Positions 1 to 10,278 of a DNA stretch of 64,000 bases are shown here, in pieces. The stretch comes from Variovorax ginsengisoli. GTDB lineage: Bacteria > Pseudomonadota > Gammaproteobacteria > Burkholderiales > Burkholderiaceae_C. The stretch lies in assembly GCF_006438845.1 (NCBI RefSeq), contig NZ_RCZJ01000003.1:278353-342352 (forward strand), written 5' to 3'. The notes beneath the pieces are model-generated. The model saw only the letters and a list, made by a program, of their open reading frames with translations. It was not told the origin of the DNA and searched no databases. The translations under genes and the position numbers were made by a program. Numbering within the stretch: the stretch's first letter is position 1; the number at the start of each line of letters is the position of its first letter.

Positions 1-660
1 AACCTTATTCGCGACGGCCTTCGCTGCTCCGACCTTTTTGTCTGCGACCTTCTTGGCTGCAAGCTTCTTCGTGCCGACCTTCGCCGCCTTCGGAGGCGCA
101 TTGACCGAAGCACCGGAAATCACGCTGTCCGGCCGTGCTTCCGTCACGTCGTAGGCGTCGAGCGCGCGTGCCTCGGCGTCGTTTTCCTTGATGAGCAGCC
201 AGGGCTCCTGTTTTTCATCGTGGCCGCGCATGCGCACCAGCGTCCAGTGGCCCGACAATTTTTCACCGCGCAGCTCGAACTTCAGCTTGCCGGCCGCCAG
301 CGCCTTGCGCGCGTCGCCATCCGGAACCCAGTCGCCGCGATCCCAGACGATCACCGTTCCCGCTCCGTACTGGCCGGGCGGGATGGTGCCCTCGAAATCG
401 CCGTAGGAAATCGGATGGTCCTCGACGAGCACCGCCATCCGCTTGACGTGCGGATCGAGGCACGGGCCCTTCGGCACGGCCCAGCTCTTGAGGGTGCCGT
501 CGAGCTCGAGCCGGAAGTCGTAGTGCAGCCGGCTCGCATGGTGCTTCTGGATCACGAAGGCCAGGGCGCCCTTGCCCTTCTTGCCGCCGCTGTGCGGCTC
601 TGGCGTCTTGGCGAAGTCGCGTTTGCGGTGGTAGGGGGCCAGTGCCTCGCGTGCGCCCAT
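1..660 (-). CDS. ligD: DNA ligase D, N-terminal phosphoesterase region (partial)
   Basis: The gene reads leftward from ATG at 660 and has no stop before the window edge, so only about 220 N-terminal residues are visible. Residues 1-160 match the LigD 3'-phosphoesterase domain: a lysine-rich start, then HASRLHYDFRLELDG with its conserved His and Asp, and later EGTIPPGQYGAGTVIVWDRG. After residue 180 the chain becomes an Ala/Lys linker, as between the phosphoesterase and ligase domains of bacterial LigD. The start lies 10 bp after the ku stop, so the two form an operon. Known role: end processing and sealing in non-homologous end joining. Whether ligase and polymerase domains follow cannot be seen. 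Confidence 0.93.
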   Translation of the reverse strand, partial: MGAREALAPYHRKRDFAKTPEPHSGGKKGKGALAFVIQKHHASRLHYDFRLELDGTLKSWAVPKGPCLDPHVKRMAVLVEDHPISYGDFEGTIPPGQYGAGTVIVWDRGDWVPDGDARKALAAGKLKFELRGEKLSGHWTLVRMRGHDEKQEPWLLIKENDAEARALDAYDVTEARPDSVISGASVNAPPKAAKVGTKKLAAKKVADKKVGAAKAVANKV

Positions 661-670
661 CTGCGCACCC

Positions 671-1663
671 TCAGGCAGCGCGGCGCCGTGCGGGCGACTT
701 CGTCGCCGCAGTCTTGCGCGCTGGCGTCTTGGCCGCCTTGGCAGTGGACTTCGCAGCGGATTTCGCGGCAGGCTTTGCCTTGGTCGAGCGCGACGGTGGC
801 GCTTTTTCTCCCTCGTCCTGACCGTCCTTCGCGTCGGCCTTGCCGCCCTTGCGCAGGCTGCGCTGCAACAGTTCCGTGAGGTCGAGGATCTTCGCGCCGC
901 TGCTGCCACCCTCTTCCGAAGGTTCGGGCTGCGTGACCGATTCGGTGTCGCCAGCGGCGACCTTCTGGTCGACCAAACGCATGATTTCGTCCTTGAAGGA
1001 ATCCTTGAACTCGTCGGGGTCCCAGTCCGAACTCATGTCCTCGACCAATTCGCCGGCCATCTTCAATTCGCGGTCCGACAGGCCGGCCGCCTTGGCACCT
1101 TCGGCCGGCAGCGGCAGGTCTTTCCAGGGGCGAATGTCCGCGCCCCATCGCAGCAGGTTCAGCACCAGGCCGGGTCCGGTCGGCACCAGCACCGCGAGAT
1201 GCTGCTTGGTCTGAATGACGACGCGCGCCACGCCGACGCGTCCTGTGCGCTGCAGCGTCTCGCGCAACAGGGCATAGACCTTGGTGCCGCGGTTGATCGG
1301 CGCGACGTAGTAAGGCCGCTCCAGATATACAAAGGGAATGCTGTCCGCCGGCACGAAAGTCTCAATCTCGATCGTCTGCGTGGTCTTCGGGTAGGCCGCT
1401 GCGATTTCCGCGTCGGTCAACACCACGTACTGCCCGTCTTCGTAGGCGATGCCCTTGACGATCTGCTCCTTCGCGATCTCCTTACCGGTCTTCTTGTTGA
1501 CGCGCTTGTAGCCGACCGGGTCCATCGTGCGCTTGTCGAGCCAATCGAAGTCGATGCTGTGGTCGGTGGTCGCCGAATAGAGCGCGACCGGAATGTGCAC
1601 CAAGCCGAAGCTGATCGCACCTTTCCAAAGAACGCGGGGCGTGGTCGATTTGGGCGCGGGCAT
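671..1663 (-). CDS. ku: Non-homologous end-joining protein Ku
   Basis: 330 residues, a usual length for bacterial Ku. It opens with the family signature LWKGAISFGLVHIPV and keeps the beta-barrel core through about residue 250 (YVAPINRGTKVYALLRETL, and later ELKMAGELVEDM). The last 60 residues are a Lys/Ala-rich basic tail, as in Ku proteins whose tail aids DNA binding. ATG at 1663 is chosen because a strong AGGAGG lies just upstream and the family motif begins 9 codons later. The frame is open further upstream but without family similarity. Ku binds DNA ends as a homodimer and recruits LigD, encoded immediately downstream. Confidence 0.95.
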   Translation of the reverse strand: MPAPKSTTPRVLWKGAISFGLVHIPVALYSATTDHSIDFDWLDKRTMDPVGYKRVNKKTGKEIAKEQIVKGIAYEDGQYVVLTDAEIAAAYPKTTQTIEIETFVPADSIPFVYLERPYYVAPINRGTKVYALLRETLQRTGRVGVARVVIQTKQHLAVLVPTGPGLVLNLLRWGADIRPWKDLPLPAEGAKAAGLSDRELKMAGELVEDMSSDWDPDEFKDSFKDEIMRLVDQKVAAGDTESVTQPEPSEEGGSSGAKILDLTELLQRSLRKGGKADAKDGQDEGEKAPPSRSTKAKPAAKSAAKSTAKAAKTPARKTAATKSPARRRAA

Positions 1664-1763
1664 GGGAAATCCTCCTGCCCACAACCTAGTGTTGCTTCTT
1701 CGCGCTCCTTGTAGGAACCCCGCTTCGCAATGCGTGGGGTGCCGCCGATCGGAACCGGGTGCG

Positions 1764-2720
1764 CTACAAAGCCCGGTCGCTGGCGACCGCGAAATAGAAC
1801 CACTCGGTGCCAGCTCCGGCCTCGGTGTTCGGAAACACGATGAAGCCGTCGCGCTCGGCGTGAAGCATGCGGCCATCGGCCCGCACGCCGATCGGCTCGC
1901 CCTGCGCCACGGCGTCGAAGGTGGCCCACTCGCGAACGAACTGGTCTTCCTCGTCGAGCCGGTCGGTCACGCTCACCAGACGCAGCAAGGCGGGCTGTGG
2001 CGGCGCCACGGCTTCTCCCGCGACCATGCCGAGCAGGCGCAGCGCCGAGTGGATGGCCGCATGGGCCACCACGGGCGCCGCCGGGTCGGTGTGCTGCCCG
2101 CATTCGAGCGTGACGCCGTAGCCACCCCGGCTCCGCATGTACTCGTTGGTGCCCCAGCCGAAAGCCAGCGCCGCGTCGTCAGCCGGGGTGCCGCCCGCGC
2201 GTTGCGCCAGGCTGGCGGCGTAGATGTCGAGCCAGCCTTCGACCACGCGCGGCGTGCCGATGTGCAAGGCCAGCCGGCCTTCCTCGGTGGCGCGCGCGAA
2301 CGGTTCGAGCGCGCCGGCGTTGTCGCGCGGGCCGATCATCGCGAAGGCCTCGCCCGCGCTCTGGAAGGAATGCAGGTCGAGCAACACGTCGTGGCGGTCG
2401 AGCAGCGGACACAGAAGGTTGGTGATGCGGGCCTCGTAGTCCGGCGGGGCCTCGCTCGGCCGGAACGACCGGTTGAGATTGCGTTCGCCCTCGCGCTGCA
2501 GCAGCCGCCGCGCGAGCGGGTTGGCCGTCGGGACCAGCGTGAGCTCGCCGCGCAACAACGTCAGCGCACCGCTGTCGAGTTCGGCGATGGTGCGCTCGAT
2601 GCCGACCGTGCCACACGTCTCGTTGCCGTGCACGCCGCCTAGCACGACGAGCCGCGGACCCGGCTCGGTCGAGGCGAAACTGTGGACGCGCAGGGTGTCT
2701 TGCAAAGTGGTGTCGGCCAT
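1764..2720 (-). CDS. Succinylglutamate desuccinylase/aspartoacylase family zinc hydrolase
   Basis: 318 residues. The zinc-site pattern of the AstE/AspA branch of M14-like hydrolases is intact: HGNE at residues 31-34, NLNR at 81-84, a DLHS histidine near 117 and a probable catalytic glutamate in TLECGQ near 206. Members remove acyl groups from N-acyl amino acids. The exact substrate cannot be read here. No arginine-succinyltransferase pathway genes (astABCD) sit nearby, so calling it astE would be unsafe. It is transcribed on its own, 100 bp upstream of ku, and diverges from the small gene at 2808. Confidence 0.85.
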   Translation of the reverse strand: MADTTLQDTLRVHSFASTEPGPRLVVLGGVHGNETCGTVGIERTIAELDSGALTLLRGELTLVPTANPLARRLLQREGERNLNRSFRPSEAPPDYEARITNLLCPLLDRHDVLLDLHSFQSAGEAFAMIGPRDNAGALEPFARATEEGRLALHIGTPRVVEGWLDIYAASLAQRAGGTPADDAALAFGWGTNEYMRSRGGYGVTLECGQHTDPAAPVVAHAAIHSALRLLGMVAGEAVAPPQPALLRLVSVTDRLDEEDQFVREWATFDAVAQGEPIGVRADGRMLHAERDGFIVFPNTEAGAGTEWFYFAVASDRAL

Positions 2721-2807
2721 CGCCGACGATCCTACAGCGGCCGGCCCGACGGTCCTACCGCGCTACGCCGCCTTGCCATGCAAAAAGAAAAATTACAGGA
2801 GCAAGCC

Positions 2808-3086
2808 ATGGCAACCCCCACCCAATACAACGACAACGCGCCGCGGAATACCAACGCCGTGCGCCCCGACCAGGAAGGCAAGACCAAGGTCGAGCAAGGT
2901 GGCGAGACTGCGCCCAAGCTGCCTCACGAGCGCGACGAATCGTCGGGCAGCCAACAGAATCAGGATGGCTCTGCCGCGCCCACCGAGAAGGGCAAGCGTG
3001 CCCACGACGACGTGGAACGCGGCGTTGTCGACACCAGCCGGGGTGCCGAGACCGACCGCGTCTACAACGACAAGGTCAAGCCCTGA
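2808..3086 (+). CDS. Small hydrophilic protein of unknown function
   Basis: 92 residues, strongly hydrophilic, rich in Asn, Gln, Asp, Glu, Lys and Pro, with no hydrophobic segment or cysteine, so probably soluble and largely disordered. I do not recognise a named family. ATG at 2808 is preferred over the in-frame ATG at 2778 because an AGGAG lies 6 bases before it. The 3' end overlaps the convergent rpe gene by 11 bp. The composition resembles small stress-associated proteins, but that is only an impression. Confidence 0.7.
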   Translation: MATPTQYNDNAPRNTNAVRPDQEGKTKVEQGGETAPKLPHERDESSGSQQNQDGSAAPTEKGKRAHDDVERGVVDTSRGAETDRVYNDKVKP

Positions 3087-3783
3087 CCGGGTCGGTGCCC
3101 CTTTCTAGGTTGGCGCGCATCGCAGACACCACGCTCGCGTAGTTTTCGGCATTGAAGATGGCGCTTCCTGCGACGAAGGTGTCGGCACCGGCCGATGCCA
3201 CGCGGGCGATGTTGTCGGCCTTGATGCCACCGTCGACCTCCAACCGGATGTCCCGACCGCTTTGCTCGATGCGCTTGCGTGCAAGCTCGATCTTCCGCAA
3301 TGCCGAATCGATGAAGCTCTGCCCGCCAAATCCGGGGTTGACGCTCATGATCAGGATGAGGTCGATGTCGTCGATGGCCCAGTCCAGCGGTTCCAGCCCG
3401 GCGCCCGGATTGAACACCAGCCCCGGCTTGCAGCCCGCGGAGCGGATGGCCTGGATGCTGCGATGCACGTGCGGCGACGCGTCGGGGTGAAAACTGATGT
3501 AGTCGGCACCGGCCTGCGCGAAGGCTGCAGCCAGCGCGTCGACGGGCTGGATCATCAGGTGGACGTCGATCGGCACCGGCGTGCCGTCGGCCCGCTTGGC
3601 GTGCGGCTTGAGGGCCTGGCAGACCATCGGACCGAAAGTAAGGTTCGGCACGTAGTGGTTGTCCATCACGTCGAAATGGATCCAGTCGGCGCCGGCTGCG
3701 ATCACGTCGGTCACTTCGGCGCCCAGGCGGGCGAAGTCGGCGGACAGGATGGAGGGCGCGATGCGGTAGTGGGGGCTCGTCAT
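3076..3783 (-). CDS. rpe: Ribulose-phosphate 3-epimerase
   Basis: 235 residues, normal for the family. It interconverts ribulose-5-phosphate and xylulose-5-phosphate in the pentose phosphate or Calvin pathway. TIM-barrel landmarks are in order: APSILSADF at the N-terminus, [16 protein letters not shown] (metal and catalytic residues), VDVHLMI-type strand, [10 protein letters not shown] phosphate loop and LEVDGGI. ATG at 3783 is chosen because the conserved [11 protein letters not shown] follows at once. An upstream in-frame start at 3810 would add nine non-conserved residues. It is divergent from apaG with about 60 bp between starts. Confidence 0.96.
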   Translation of the reverse strand: MTSPHYRIAPSILSADFARLGAEVTDVIAAGADWIHFDVMDNHYVPNLTFGPMVCQALKPHAKRADGTPVPIDVHLMIQPVDALAAAFAQAGADYISFHPDASPHVHRSIQAIRSAGCKPGLVFNPGAGLEPLDWAIDDIDLILIMSVNPGFGGQSFIDSALRKIELARKRIEQSGRDIRLEVDGGIKADNIARVASAGADTFVAGSAIFNAENYASVVSAMRANLERGTDPVRA

Positions 3784-3842
3784 GCCATGGATTGTCGCAG
3801 TGCTTGGCACGCGTCGGCGGGGCCAGCAGTTACCATTCCGGC

Positions 3843-4238
3843 ATGTCCCAGTCCCCCATGAGCGTCAAGGTCGAACCCCAATACCTAGCCGAGCAGTCTT
3901 CGCCCGAAGACCACGTCTACACCTTCGCTTACACCATCACCGTGACCAACATCGGCGCGGTCTCGGCCCAGCTGATCGCACGCCACTGGCGCATCAACGA
4001 CACCTCGGGGCATGCGCAGGAAGTCAAGGGCTTGGGTGTGATCGGCCAGCAGCCCCTGCTGGCTCCGGGCGAGTCTTTCCGCTACACCAGCGGCTGCCGC
4101 CTGCAGGCCGCCAGCGGAACGATGCATGGCAGCTTCTTCGTGGTCGACGAACTCGGCGAACGCTTCGACGTGCCGGTGCCGCTGTTCCTGCTCGAAGCCG
4201 ACGCCGACGGTGCGCCGCGCGCACGCGTGCTGCACTGA
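3843..4238 (+). CDS. apaG: ApaG family protein
   Basis: 131 residues forming one ApaG/F-box-type immunoglobulin-like domain: [51 protein letters not shown] and [17 protein letters not shown] are characteristic. The family has been linked to divalent cation (Co2+/Mg2+) efflux phenotypes, but no biochemical activity is established. A second in-frame ATG at 3858 is a possible start. It heads a long plus-strand run, with the next gene 25 bp downstream. Confidence 0.94.
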   Translation: MSQSPMSVKVEPQYLAEQSSPEDHVYTFAYTITVTNIGAVSAQLIARHWRINDTSGHAQEVKGLGVIGQQPLLAPGESFRYTSGCRLQAASGTMHGSFFVVDELGERFDVPVPLFLLEADADGAPRARVLH

Positions 4239-4263
4239 TCTTCTCGATCCCCGTCGTTTAAGG

Positions 4264-6249
4264 ATGCGCGCCAAGAGCGACCTGTCGACGCTGCTCGCCC
4301 GGCTCGACCCGACGGCTGGCACGGTGGCGCGCCACGTCTGGCTGATCGCGCTGTTCGATTGGCTGCGCGGCGACGGCACGTCGCCACGCGCCGCCGCCGC
4401 GCGCGTAGGCCTGCTGCTCGATGCGCTCGAAGGCGCGCCGGCGCTGCGTGCCCAAGCCCGTGCCTGGTGGGACGCCTTCACGCGCGAGGTCGACCTCACC
4501 GCCCTGCTGGCCGACCACGGTTTCGCGCCGCGCACCGCCTTCCTCAGCGAGCTGAGCGAGCGGCTGCGTCGCAAGCTGCTGCCCGGCACACCGGAGACCA
4601 CCGACGCGTCCGAACTGTTCCGCATGGTGCTGCCCGGCGATTTCGACGCGCGCTGGATCGGCCTGCTCGACGAGGCCACGCTGACACGCGTCGGCGCCTT
4701 GCTGGTCGAGCCGGGCGACGACGCGCTCCCGGCGTCCGACGCCGCACCCCGCTGGCGCCACACCGTGATGGATGCGGTGACCTACTGCGCCAGCCAGGTG
4801 GTGGCCGCCGGCTTTTCGCCCGAGCTGCGCCTGCGCATGAGCGATCCGGTCCGCGAATCGCGCCCCTTCCACCGGCTGATGGCCGAGCTCGACGACCTGC
4901 AGGACGAGATGTTCCGCACGCCGCGCGACGAGACGGCGCTGCAGGCCGCCTTCGTCGCCTTCCGCGACCGGCTCGACGCCTGCCGCTCGGGCGCCGCGTC
5001 GGTCTACGTCCACCTCGAGGACCACGGCATTTCGGTGGGCCTGGTGTTCCGGCTGCGCCAGTTGCGCGAGCGGGTGCTGCGCATCCGCGAGCTGCTCGAC
5101 TGCATGATGTCGCCGACACCGCACGCCAGCGTGGCGCGCCTGGTCGGCCGGCTGGTCACGGCCGGGGGCGAGCGAAGCAGCATCCGGGCGCTCATCGCGT
5201 CCAATTCCTCGATGCTGGCGGCCAAGGTGACCGAACGCAGCGCCGAGGCTGGCGAGCACTACATCACCCGCGACCGTGGCGCCTATCTGAAGATGGTGCG
5301 CAAGGCGGCCGGCGGCGGCGCGTTGACGGCGCTCACCGTGCTCTTCAAGTTCGCGATCCTGGCGCTGGGCCTGTCGGCGTTCTGGGGCGGACTCTGGGCC
5401 GGCCTGATGTACGCAGCCAGCTTCGTTGCCATCCAACTGCTGCACCTCACGCTCGCCACCAAGCAGCCCGCGATGACCGCGCCCGCGATGGCGGCCAAGC
5501 TGCGCGACCTGAAGACCGAGGGCGCGGTCGACGCCTTTGTCGACGAGGTCACGCATCTGGTGCGCTCGCAGGTCGCGGCGGTGCTGGGCAACGTCGGTGT
5601 GGTGGTGCCGGCGGTGCTGGCCATCGCCTTCGCGCTGCAGCGCGTGCTCGGTCGCCCGCCGCTCGACGCCGCGCACGCGACCGAGGTCCTGCATGGGCTG
5701 TCGCTGGCCGGGCCCACCATGTTCTACGCGGCCTTCACCGGCCTGTTATTGTTCGCAGCCAGCATCGTGGCGGGCTGGACCGAAAATGCTTTCGTCCTGC
5801 ATCGCCTCGATTCGGCAATGCGTTACAACCCCCGCATCGGCGCCTTTCTCGGCGCCGCCCGGGCCCGCCGCTGGGCCGACTTCATGCGCACACATATTTC
5901 CGGTTTCGCCTCCAACATTTCTCTGGGCCTCATGCTGGGCCTGCTGCCCGCCTTCGCGGCCTTTTTCGGCCTCGGCCTGGACGTACGGCACGTCACGCTG
6001 TCGGCCGGCCAGATCGCGGCGGCTGCTGCGTCGCTCGGTCCGGCGGCGCTGCACATGCCCGCGCTGTGGTGGGCAGTGGCGGCCGTGCCGCTGATCGGTG
6101 CGCTCAACGTGAGTGTCAGCTTCTATTTCGCTTTTCGCCTGGCGCTTCGTGCGCACAGCGTGAACGCCGTCGACCGCGCGCGCATCCGCAGCGCGATCTG
6201 GGCCCGCTGGCGCAGCCGGCCGGCCAGTTTCTTCGTGCCCGCCCGATGA
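4264..6249 (+). CDS. PF10136-type polytopic membrane protein ('site-specific recombinase' family)
   Basis: 661 residues. The sequence fits the Burkholderiales family usually annotated as site-specific recombinase (Gcr, PF10136). What is visible does not look like a recombinase: there is no tyrosine or serine recombinase motif, and the C-terminal half (from about residue 355) has several long hydrophobic segments typical of an integral membrane protein. The N-terminal half is soluble and helical. Its stop overlaps the antiporter start by 4 bp (ATGA), so the two are translationally coupled. Function unknown; the recombinase name should not be trusted. Confidence 0.85.
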   Translation: MRAKSDLSTLLARLDPTAGTVARHVWLIALFDWLRGDGTSPRAAAARVGLLLDALEGAPALRAQARAWWDAFTREVDLTALLADHGFAPRTAFLSELSERLRRKLLPGTPETTDASELFRMVLPGDFDARWIGLLDEATLTRVGALLVEPGDDALPASDAAPRWRHTVMDAVTYCASQVVAAGFSPELRLRMSDPVRESRPFHRLMAELDDLQDEMFRTPRDETALQAAFVAFRDRLDACRSGAASVYVHLEDHGISVGLVFRLRQLRERVLRIRELLDCMMSPTPHASVARLVGRLVTAGGERSSIRALIASNSSMLAAKVTERSAEAGEHYITRDRGAYLKMVRKAAGGGALTALTVLFKFAILALGLSAFWGGLWAGLMYAASFVAIQLLHLTLATKQPAMTAPAMAAKLRDLKTEGAVDAFVDEVTHLVRSQVAAVLGNVGVVVPAVLAIAFALQRVLGRPPLDAAHATEVLHGLSLAGPTMFYAAFTGLLLFAASIVAGWTENAFVLHRLDSAMRYNPRIGAFLGAARARRWADFMRTHISGFASNISLGLMLGLLPAFAAFFGLGLDVRHVTLSAGQIAAAAASLGPAALHMPALWWAVAAVPLIGALNVSVSFYFAFRLALRAHSVNAVDRARIRSAIWARWRSRPASFFVPAR

Positions 6250-7520
6250 CGTCGTTGATCCCCACCGACCTGCTGGGCTTCTGGGCCGAATGGGTGCGTC
6301 CCTCGGCCGGCCTGCCGACCGTCCTGTGGTCGCTGCTGCTGGCTGCCGCGGCCGCTGCAGGCCACCTGGTGCAGCGCTACATGGGCATGCCCAAGGTGGT
6401 CGGCTATTCCATCGTCGGCACGGTGGTCGGCTTCGCCGGCTTCGAGGGCGCGGTGTGGCCGCTGCAGGGCATCAGCCTGTTCCTGCTGGAGCTCGGCGTG
6501 GCGATCGTGCTGTTCGAGGCCGGCGGCCGGCTGCCGCTGCGCTGGTTCCGCCACAACCCGATGGTGCTGCTGCAGAGCCTGCTCGAATCGGCGCTCACGT
6601 ATTTCGGCGTGTTCTGGACGCTGCACTGGCTGGGCGTGCCCGACCCGGTTGCCAACCCGGTCGCGCTGATGGCCATCGTCGCTTCGCCGGCCGTGCTGAG
6701 CCGCGTGGTGATGGACACGCGCGCCTCCGGCCCGGTGACCGAGCGCGCGCTCACGCTCGCCACGCTCAACACCTTTTACGCGCTGGCGCTCGGCTATGCC
6801 CAGGCCGGCCTGCTGGAGCGCGGCCCGTCGGGGCTGATGAACAAGCTCTACCCGGTGCTGGTGGTGCTGGGCCTGTCTTTCGTGGTGGGCGCGGTGCTCG
6901 CGCTGGCGCTGCGCTCGGCGCTGCGGGTGATGAGCCCGACCAGCGAGAACACCTCGATCCTGCTGCTCGCATTGATCGGCACCGGCGCTGCGCTGGCGGC
7001 CCATTTCGGTGGCGCCGCGCCCCTGGCCGCGCTGATCGGCGGCATCCTGCTCAAGCAGCTCAATCCCAAGCCCTGGGCCTGGCCGCGCCAGCTCGGGACT
7101 GCGGCGTCGCTGCTGACCATGCTGATGTTCGTGCTGGTGTCGATCGTCGCGGCGCAGGGCGACTGGAGCCTGCCTGTCGCCAGCCTGGTTCTGGCGGTGA
7201 TCGGCGTGCGCCTGGTGGCCAAGATCGCCGGCGTGGCGATCGCCAACCCGGGCAGCGGCGCGAGCTGGAAGCAGGCCTTCTGGGTCGGCTGCGCGATGTC
7301 GCCGCTCTCGTCGATCGCGCTGCTGATCGCGTCGAATTTCGCCACCGCCTCGCCACTGCTGGGCGCGATGATCACGCAGATCGCGCTGCCCGCCATCCTG
7401 GTGATGGAGATGCTGGGCGCCGTGCTCGCCACCGTCGCTGTGCACGCGGCCGGCGAGAGCCTCAAGCCCTGGACGCCCGAGGCCTTCGCCCGCGTCGAAG
7501 AACGGGACACCCAGCGATGA
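6246..7520 (+). CDS. CPA2-type cation:proton antiporter (Kef-like, no regulatory domain)
   Basis: 424 residues, hydrophobic throughout with about 12 membrane segments, matching the Na/H exchanger (KefB/C) fold: an early [16 protein letters not shown] segment, a [19 protein letters not shown] stretch typical of CPA2 transporters, and a C-terminal [13 protein letters not shown] segment. It ends at the membrane domain and lacks the TrkA-N/RCK domain of full-length Kef channels. ATG at 6246 overlaps the stop of the previous gene, and its own stop overlaps the next start (ATGA), so three genes are coupled. The transported ion is not determinable from sequence. Confidence 0.87.
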   Translation: MTSLIPTDLLGFWAEWVRPSAGLPTVLWSLLLAAAAAAGHLVQRYMGMPKVVGYSIVGTVVGFAGFEGAVWPLQGISLFLLELGVAIVLFEAGGRLPLRWFRHNPMVLLQSLLESALTYFGVFWTLHWLGVPDPVANPVALMAIVASPAVLSRVVMDTRASGPVTERALTLATLNTFYALALGYAQAGLLERGPSGLMNKLYPVLVVLGLSFVVGAVLALALRSALRVMSPTSENTSILLLALIGTGAALAAHFGGAAPLAALIGGILLKQLNPKPWAWPRQLGTAASLLTMLMFVLVSIVAAQGDWSLPVASLVLAVIGVRLVAKIAGVAIANPGSGASWKQAFWVGCAMSPLSSIALLIASNFATASPLLGAMITQIALPAILVMEMLGAVLATVAVHAAGESLKPWTPEAFARVEERDTQR

Positions 7521-8695
7521 GCACGTCTCTCGACCTGGGCGGCATGGCGCCGCGCCCGCGCGACCGCACGGTGAAGCTCGAAGCCTTCAACAAGTCCGAA
7601 GCGCTGTCGCTCGGCGTCGAGCTCGAGCTCCAGCTGGTCAATACCAACGACTACGACCTGGCGCCCTACGCCGAGGACATGCTGCGCGAGATGGCGAAGA
7701 CGCCCCTGCCCGGCAGCGTGGTGCCCGAGATGACCTCGAGCATGATCGAGATCTCGACCGACATCTGCCATTCAGCGCAGGACGTGATCGACCAGCTCAC
7801 GCCGATCCGCGACGCGCTGGTGCGCAATGCCGACAAGCTCAACATCGCGGTGGTCGGCGGCGGCACCCATGCCTTCCAGCAGTGGCACGAGCGCCGCATC
7901 TACGACAAGCCGCGCTTCCGCGAGCTGTCGGAGCTGTACGGCTACCTCTCGAAACAGTTCACCATCTTCGGCCAGCACGTGCACATCGGCTGCCCCGATG
8001 CCGATGCCGCGCTGCTGATGCTGCACCGCATGTCGCGCTACATCCCGCACTTCATCGCGCTGTCGGCCTCGTCGCCGTACGTGCAGGGGCAGGACACGCA
8101 GTTCGACTCGGCGCGGCTGAATTCGGTGTTCGCCTTTCCGCTGTCGGGTGTGGCGCCCTTCACGCTGAACTGGAAGGAGTTCGAGAACTACTTCGAGCGC
8201 ATGACCCGCACTGGCGTGGTCCGCAGCATGAAGGACTTCTACTGGGACATCCGGCCGAAGCCGGAGTTCGGCACCATCGAGATCCGCGTGTTCGACACGC
8301 CGCTGACGGTAGAGCGCGCCGCCGCGCTGGCCGGCTACGTGCAGTCGCTGGGCGCCTGGTTCCTGCAAGAACAGCCCTTCACGCCGACCGAGGACGACTA
8401 CCTGGTCTACACCTACAACCGGTTCCAGGCCTGCCGCTTCGGGCTCGATGCGGTGTACGTCGACCCGGCCAGCGGCGAGCACATGCCGCTGCGCGAACAC
8501 ATCCTGATGACGATGACGCAGCTCGAATGGCACAGCGAGGCCATCAACGCCACGCGCTCGATCGCCCAGCTGCGCACCGACGTCGAGGCCGGCCAGAACG
8601 ACGCGCGCTGGCTGCGCGAGAAGCAGGCCAAGGAAAAGCTGCTGGCCGAAGTGGTGCGGCAGGCGGCGCTGCGTTTTCGGAATCCGCCGAAGTGA
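7517..8695 (+). CDS. YbdK-type carboxylate-amine ligase (glutamate-cysteine ligase 2 family)
   Basis: 392 residues matching the GCS2 family (YbdK, weak glutamate-cysteine ligase). It carries [11 protein letters not shown] near residue 36, [19 protein letters not shown] and [10 protein letters not shown]. The family joins an amino acid to a carboxylate with ATP. In many hosts YbdK is not the main glutathione enzyme and its true substrate is uncertain. Its ATG overlaps the antiporter stop by 4 bp. Kef-type transporters are classically glutathione-gated, so this coupling may be functional, but that is inference. Confidence 0.9.
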   Translation: MSTSLDLGGMAPRPRDRTVKLEAFNKSEALSLGVELELQLVNTNDYDLAPYAEDMLREMAKTPLPGSVVPEMTSSMIEISTDICHSAQDVIDQLTPIRDALVRNADKLNIAVVGGGTHAFQQWHERRIYDKPRFRELSELYGYLSKQFTIFGQHVHIGCPDADAALLMLHRMSRYIPHFIALSASSPYVQGQDTQFDSARLNSVFAFPLSGVAPFTLNWKEFENYFERMTRTGVVRSMKDFYWDIRPKPEFGTIEIRVFDTPLTVERAAALAGYVQSLGAWFLQEQPFTPTEDDYLVYTYNRFQACRFGLDAVYVDPASGEHMPLREHILMTMTQLEWHSEAINATRSIAQLRTDVEAGQNDARWLREKQAKEKLLAEVVRQAALRFRNPPK

Positions 8696-8719
8696 GCGCC
8701 GTACACACACGCTGAATCC

Positions 8720-9694
8720 ATGGGCGAGTTCGACCTGATTGCGCGCTACTTCGCGCGGCCTGCCAAACGCTCGCCACTGGGCCCGGGCGACGATTGCGCG
8801 TTGCTCGCGCCGGCGCCGGGCATGCAGCTGGCCGTGTCCTCCGACATGCTGGTCGAAGGTCGGCACTTTCTGTCGACGGTCGATCCGGCACGGCTTGGCC
8901 ACAAGGCGCTCGCGGTGAACCTCAGCGACCTGGCGGCCTGCGGTGCCAAGCCGCTGGCCTTCACGCTCGCCCTGTCGCTGCCCACGGTCGACGAGTCATG
9001 GCTCGCGGGCTTCTCGCAAGGCCTTTTCGCACTGGCCGACGCGCACGACTGCGAGCTGGTCGGCGGCGACACCACGCGCGGCCCGCTCAACATCTGCATC
9101 ACGGTCTTCGGTGAAGTGCCCGCGGGCGCGGCGCTGCTGCGTTCGGGGGCGAGAGCCGGCGAAGACATCTGGGTCAGCGGCACGCTCGGCGACGCGCGGC
9201 TGGCCCTCGAGGCCTTTCGCGGCACGCTGTCGCTGCCTGCTGCGCTGTTCGCACAGGCCCGGGCGCGCATGGAAAGCCCGACGCCGCGCGTGACGCTCGG
9301 CCATGCGCTGCGTGGCATTGCGAGCGCGGCGGTGGACGTGAGCGACGGGATGCTGGGCGACCTCGGCCACATCCTGCGTGCCAGCGAGATCGGCGCGCGC
9401 ATCGATGCCGACGCCGCCGTCACGTGCATCGGGGTCTCGACCGACCCCGACTTCGCTGCCGCTGCCCTGCCTATCGAAATCCTCCGCCTGTGCGCACTCT
9501 CGGGCGGCGACGACTACGAACTCGTCTTCACCGCACCGGCCAGCGCACGCGAAGCGGTGGCGCAGGCCGCGCGCAGCGCCGCGACCGCGGTCACGCGCAT
9601 CGGCCAGACCGAGCGCGACGCCGGCCTGCGCCTCGTCGATGCGCAGGGCGCGCCCATCACGCAGCGCTTCGACAGCTTCGACCACTTCGCCTGA
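8720..9694 (+). CDS. thiL: Thiamine-monophosphate kinase
   Basis: 324 residues. ThiL phosphorylates thiamine monophosphate to thiamine pyrophosphate, the last step of the pathway. The N-terminus GEFDLIARYFARP and the metal-binding GPGDDCALL, SSDMLVEGRHF, NLSDLAACGAKPL and SGGDDYELVF motifs are in the usual order for the AIR-synthase-like fold. It lies 24 bp after the ligase gene. pgpA follows closely, the common thiL-pgpA pairing of proteobacteria. Confidence 0.96.
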   Translation: MGEFDLIARYFARPAKRSPLGPGDDCALLAPAPGMQLAVSSDMLVEGRHFLSTVDPARLGHKALAVNLSDLAACGAKPLAFTLALSLPTVDESWLAGFSQGLFALADAHDCELVGGDTTRGPLNICITVFGEVPAGAALLRSGARAGEDIWVSGTLGDARLALEAFRGTLSLPAALFAQARARMESPTPRVTLGHALRGIASAAVDVSDGMLGDLGHILRASEIGARIDADAAVTCIGVSTDPDFAAAALPIEILRLCALSGGDDYELVFTAPASAREAVAQAARSAATAVTRIGQTERDAGLRLVDAQGAPITQRFDSFDHFA

Positions 9695-9704
9695 GAATCC
9701 GACG

Positions 9705-10250
9705 GTGACCGCCTCTTCTCCCCTGCCGACCGTGGCCCACCCCACGGTGCGCTTCATGCTCTCGCACCCGGCGCACCTGATCGCACTGGGCTTCGGCTCG
9801 GGCTTGCCGCGCCGCGCGCCGGGCACCGTCGGCACCTTGTGGGCCTGGGTCGCTTATCTCGTCATGCAGCTATGGCTGTCGCCGGCGAGCATCGGCTGGG
9901 TGATCCTGGCGTCGCTGCCGATCGGGTGGTGGGCCTGCACCGTGACCGCACGCCACATGAACGTGGCCGACCCCGGCCACATCGTGTGGGACGAGGTGGT
10001 GGCGTTTTGGCTCATCCTGTGGCTCGTCATGCCGGCCGGCCTCTGGGCACAGGTCATCGCATTCGCGTTGTTCCGCCTCTTCGACGCCGCCAAGCCCGGG
10101 CCCGTCGGCTGGGCCGATGCGCTGTGCAAGCAGAAGGACGCCACCCGCGACACCATGCGCTGGTCCGTTGCCGGCTTCGGTATCCTGTTCGACGACCTGG
10201 TCGCGGCCTTCTGCACGCTGTTCGTGATCGCGCTGTGGCGGGCTTGGTGA
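9705..10250 (+). CDS. pgpA: Phosphatidylglycerophosphatase A
   Basis: 181 residues from a GTG at 9705. PgpA dephosphorylates phosphatidylglycerol phosphate at the inner membrane. Family motifs seen: FGSGLPRRAPGTVGT near the N-terminus, DPGHIVWDEVVAFW and the RLFDAAKPGP segment, with several membrane helices. The GTG is 10 bp after the thiL stop. A downstream ATG at 9756 is the alternative start and would remove 17 residues that carry no family motif, so the start is uncertain. Confidence 0.92.
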   Translation: MTASSPLPTVAHPTVRFMLSHPAHLIALGFGSGLPRRAPGTVGTLWAWVAYLVMQLWLSPASIGWVILASLPIGWWACTVTARHMNVADPGHIVWDEVVAFWLILWLVMPAGLWAQVIAFALFRLFDAAKPGPVGWADALCKQKDATRDTMRWSVAGFGILFDDLVAAFCTLFVIALWRAW

Positions 10251-10278
10251 ACGCGGCCGCATTGCATACTCGCGATCG

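Noticed and set aside
4359..8695. Long out-of-frame ORFs running through the antiporter and ligase region
   Set aside because: They extend real genes in other frames (Arg/Ala/Gly-rich shadow sequence); only the portions matching known families were kept.
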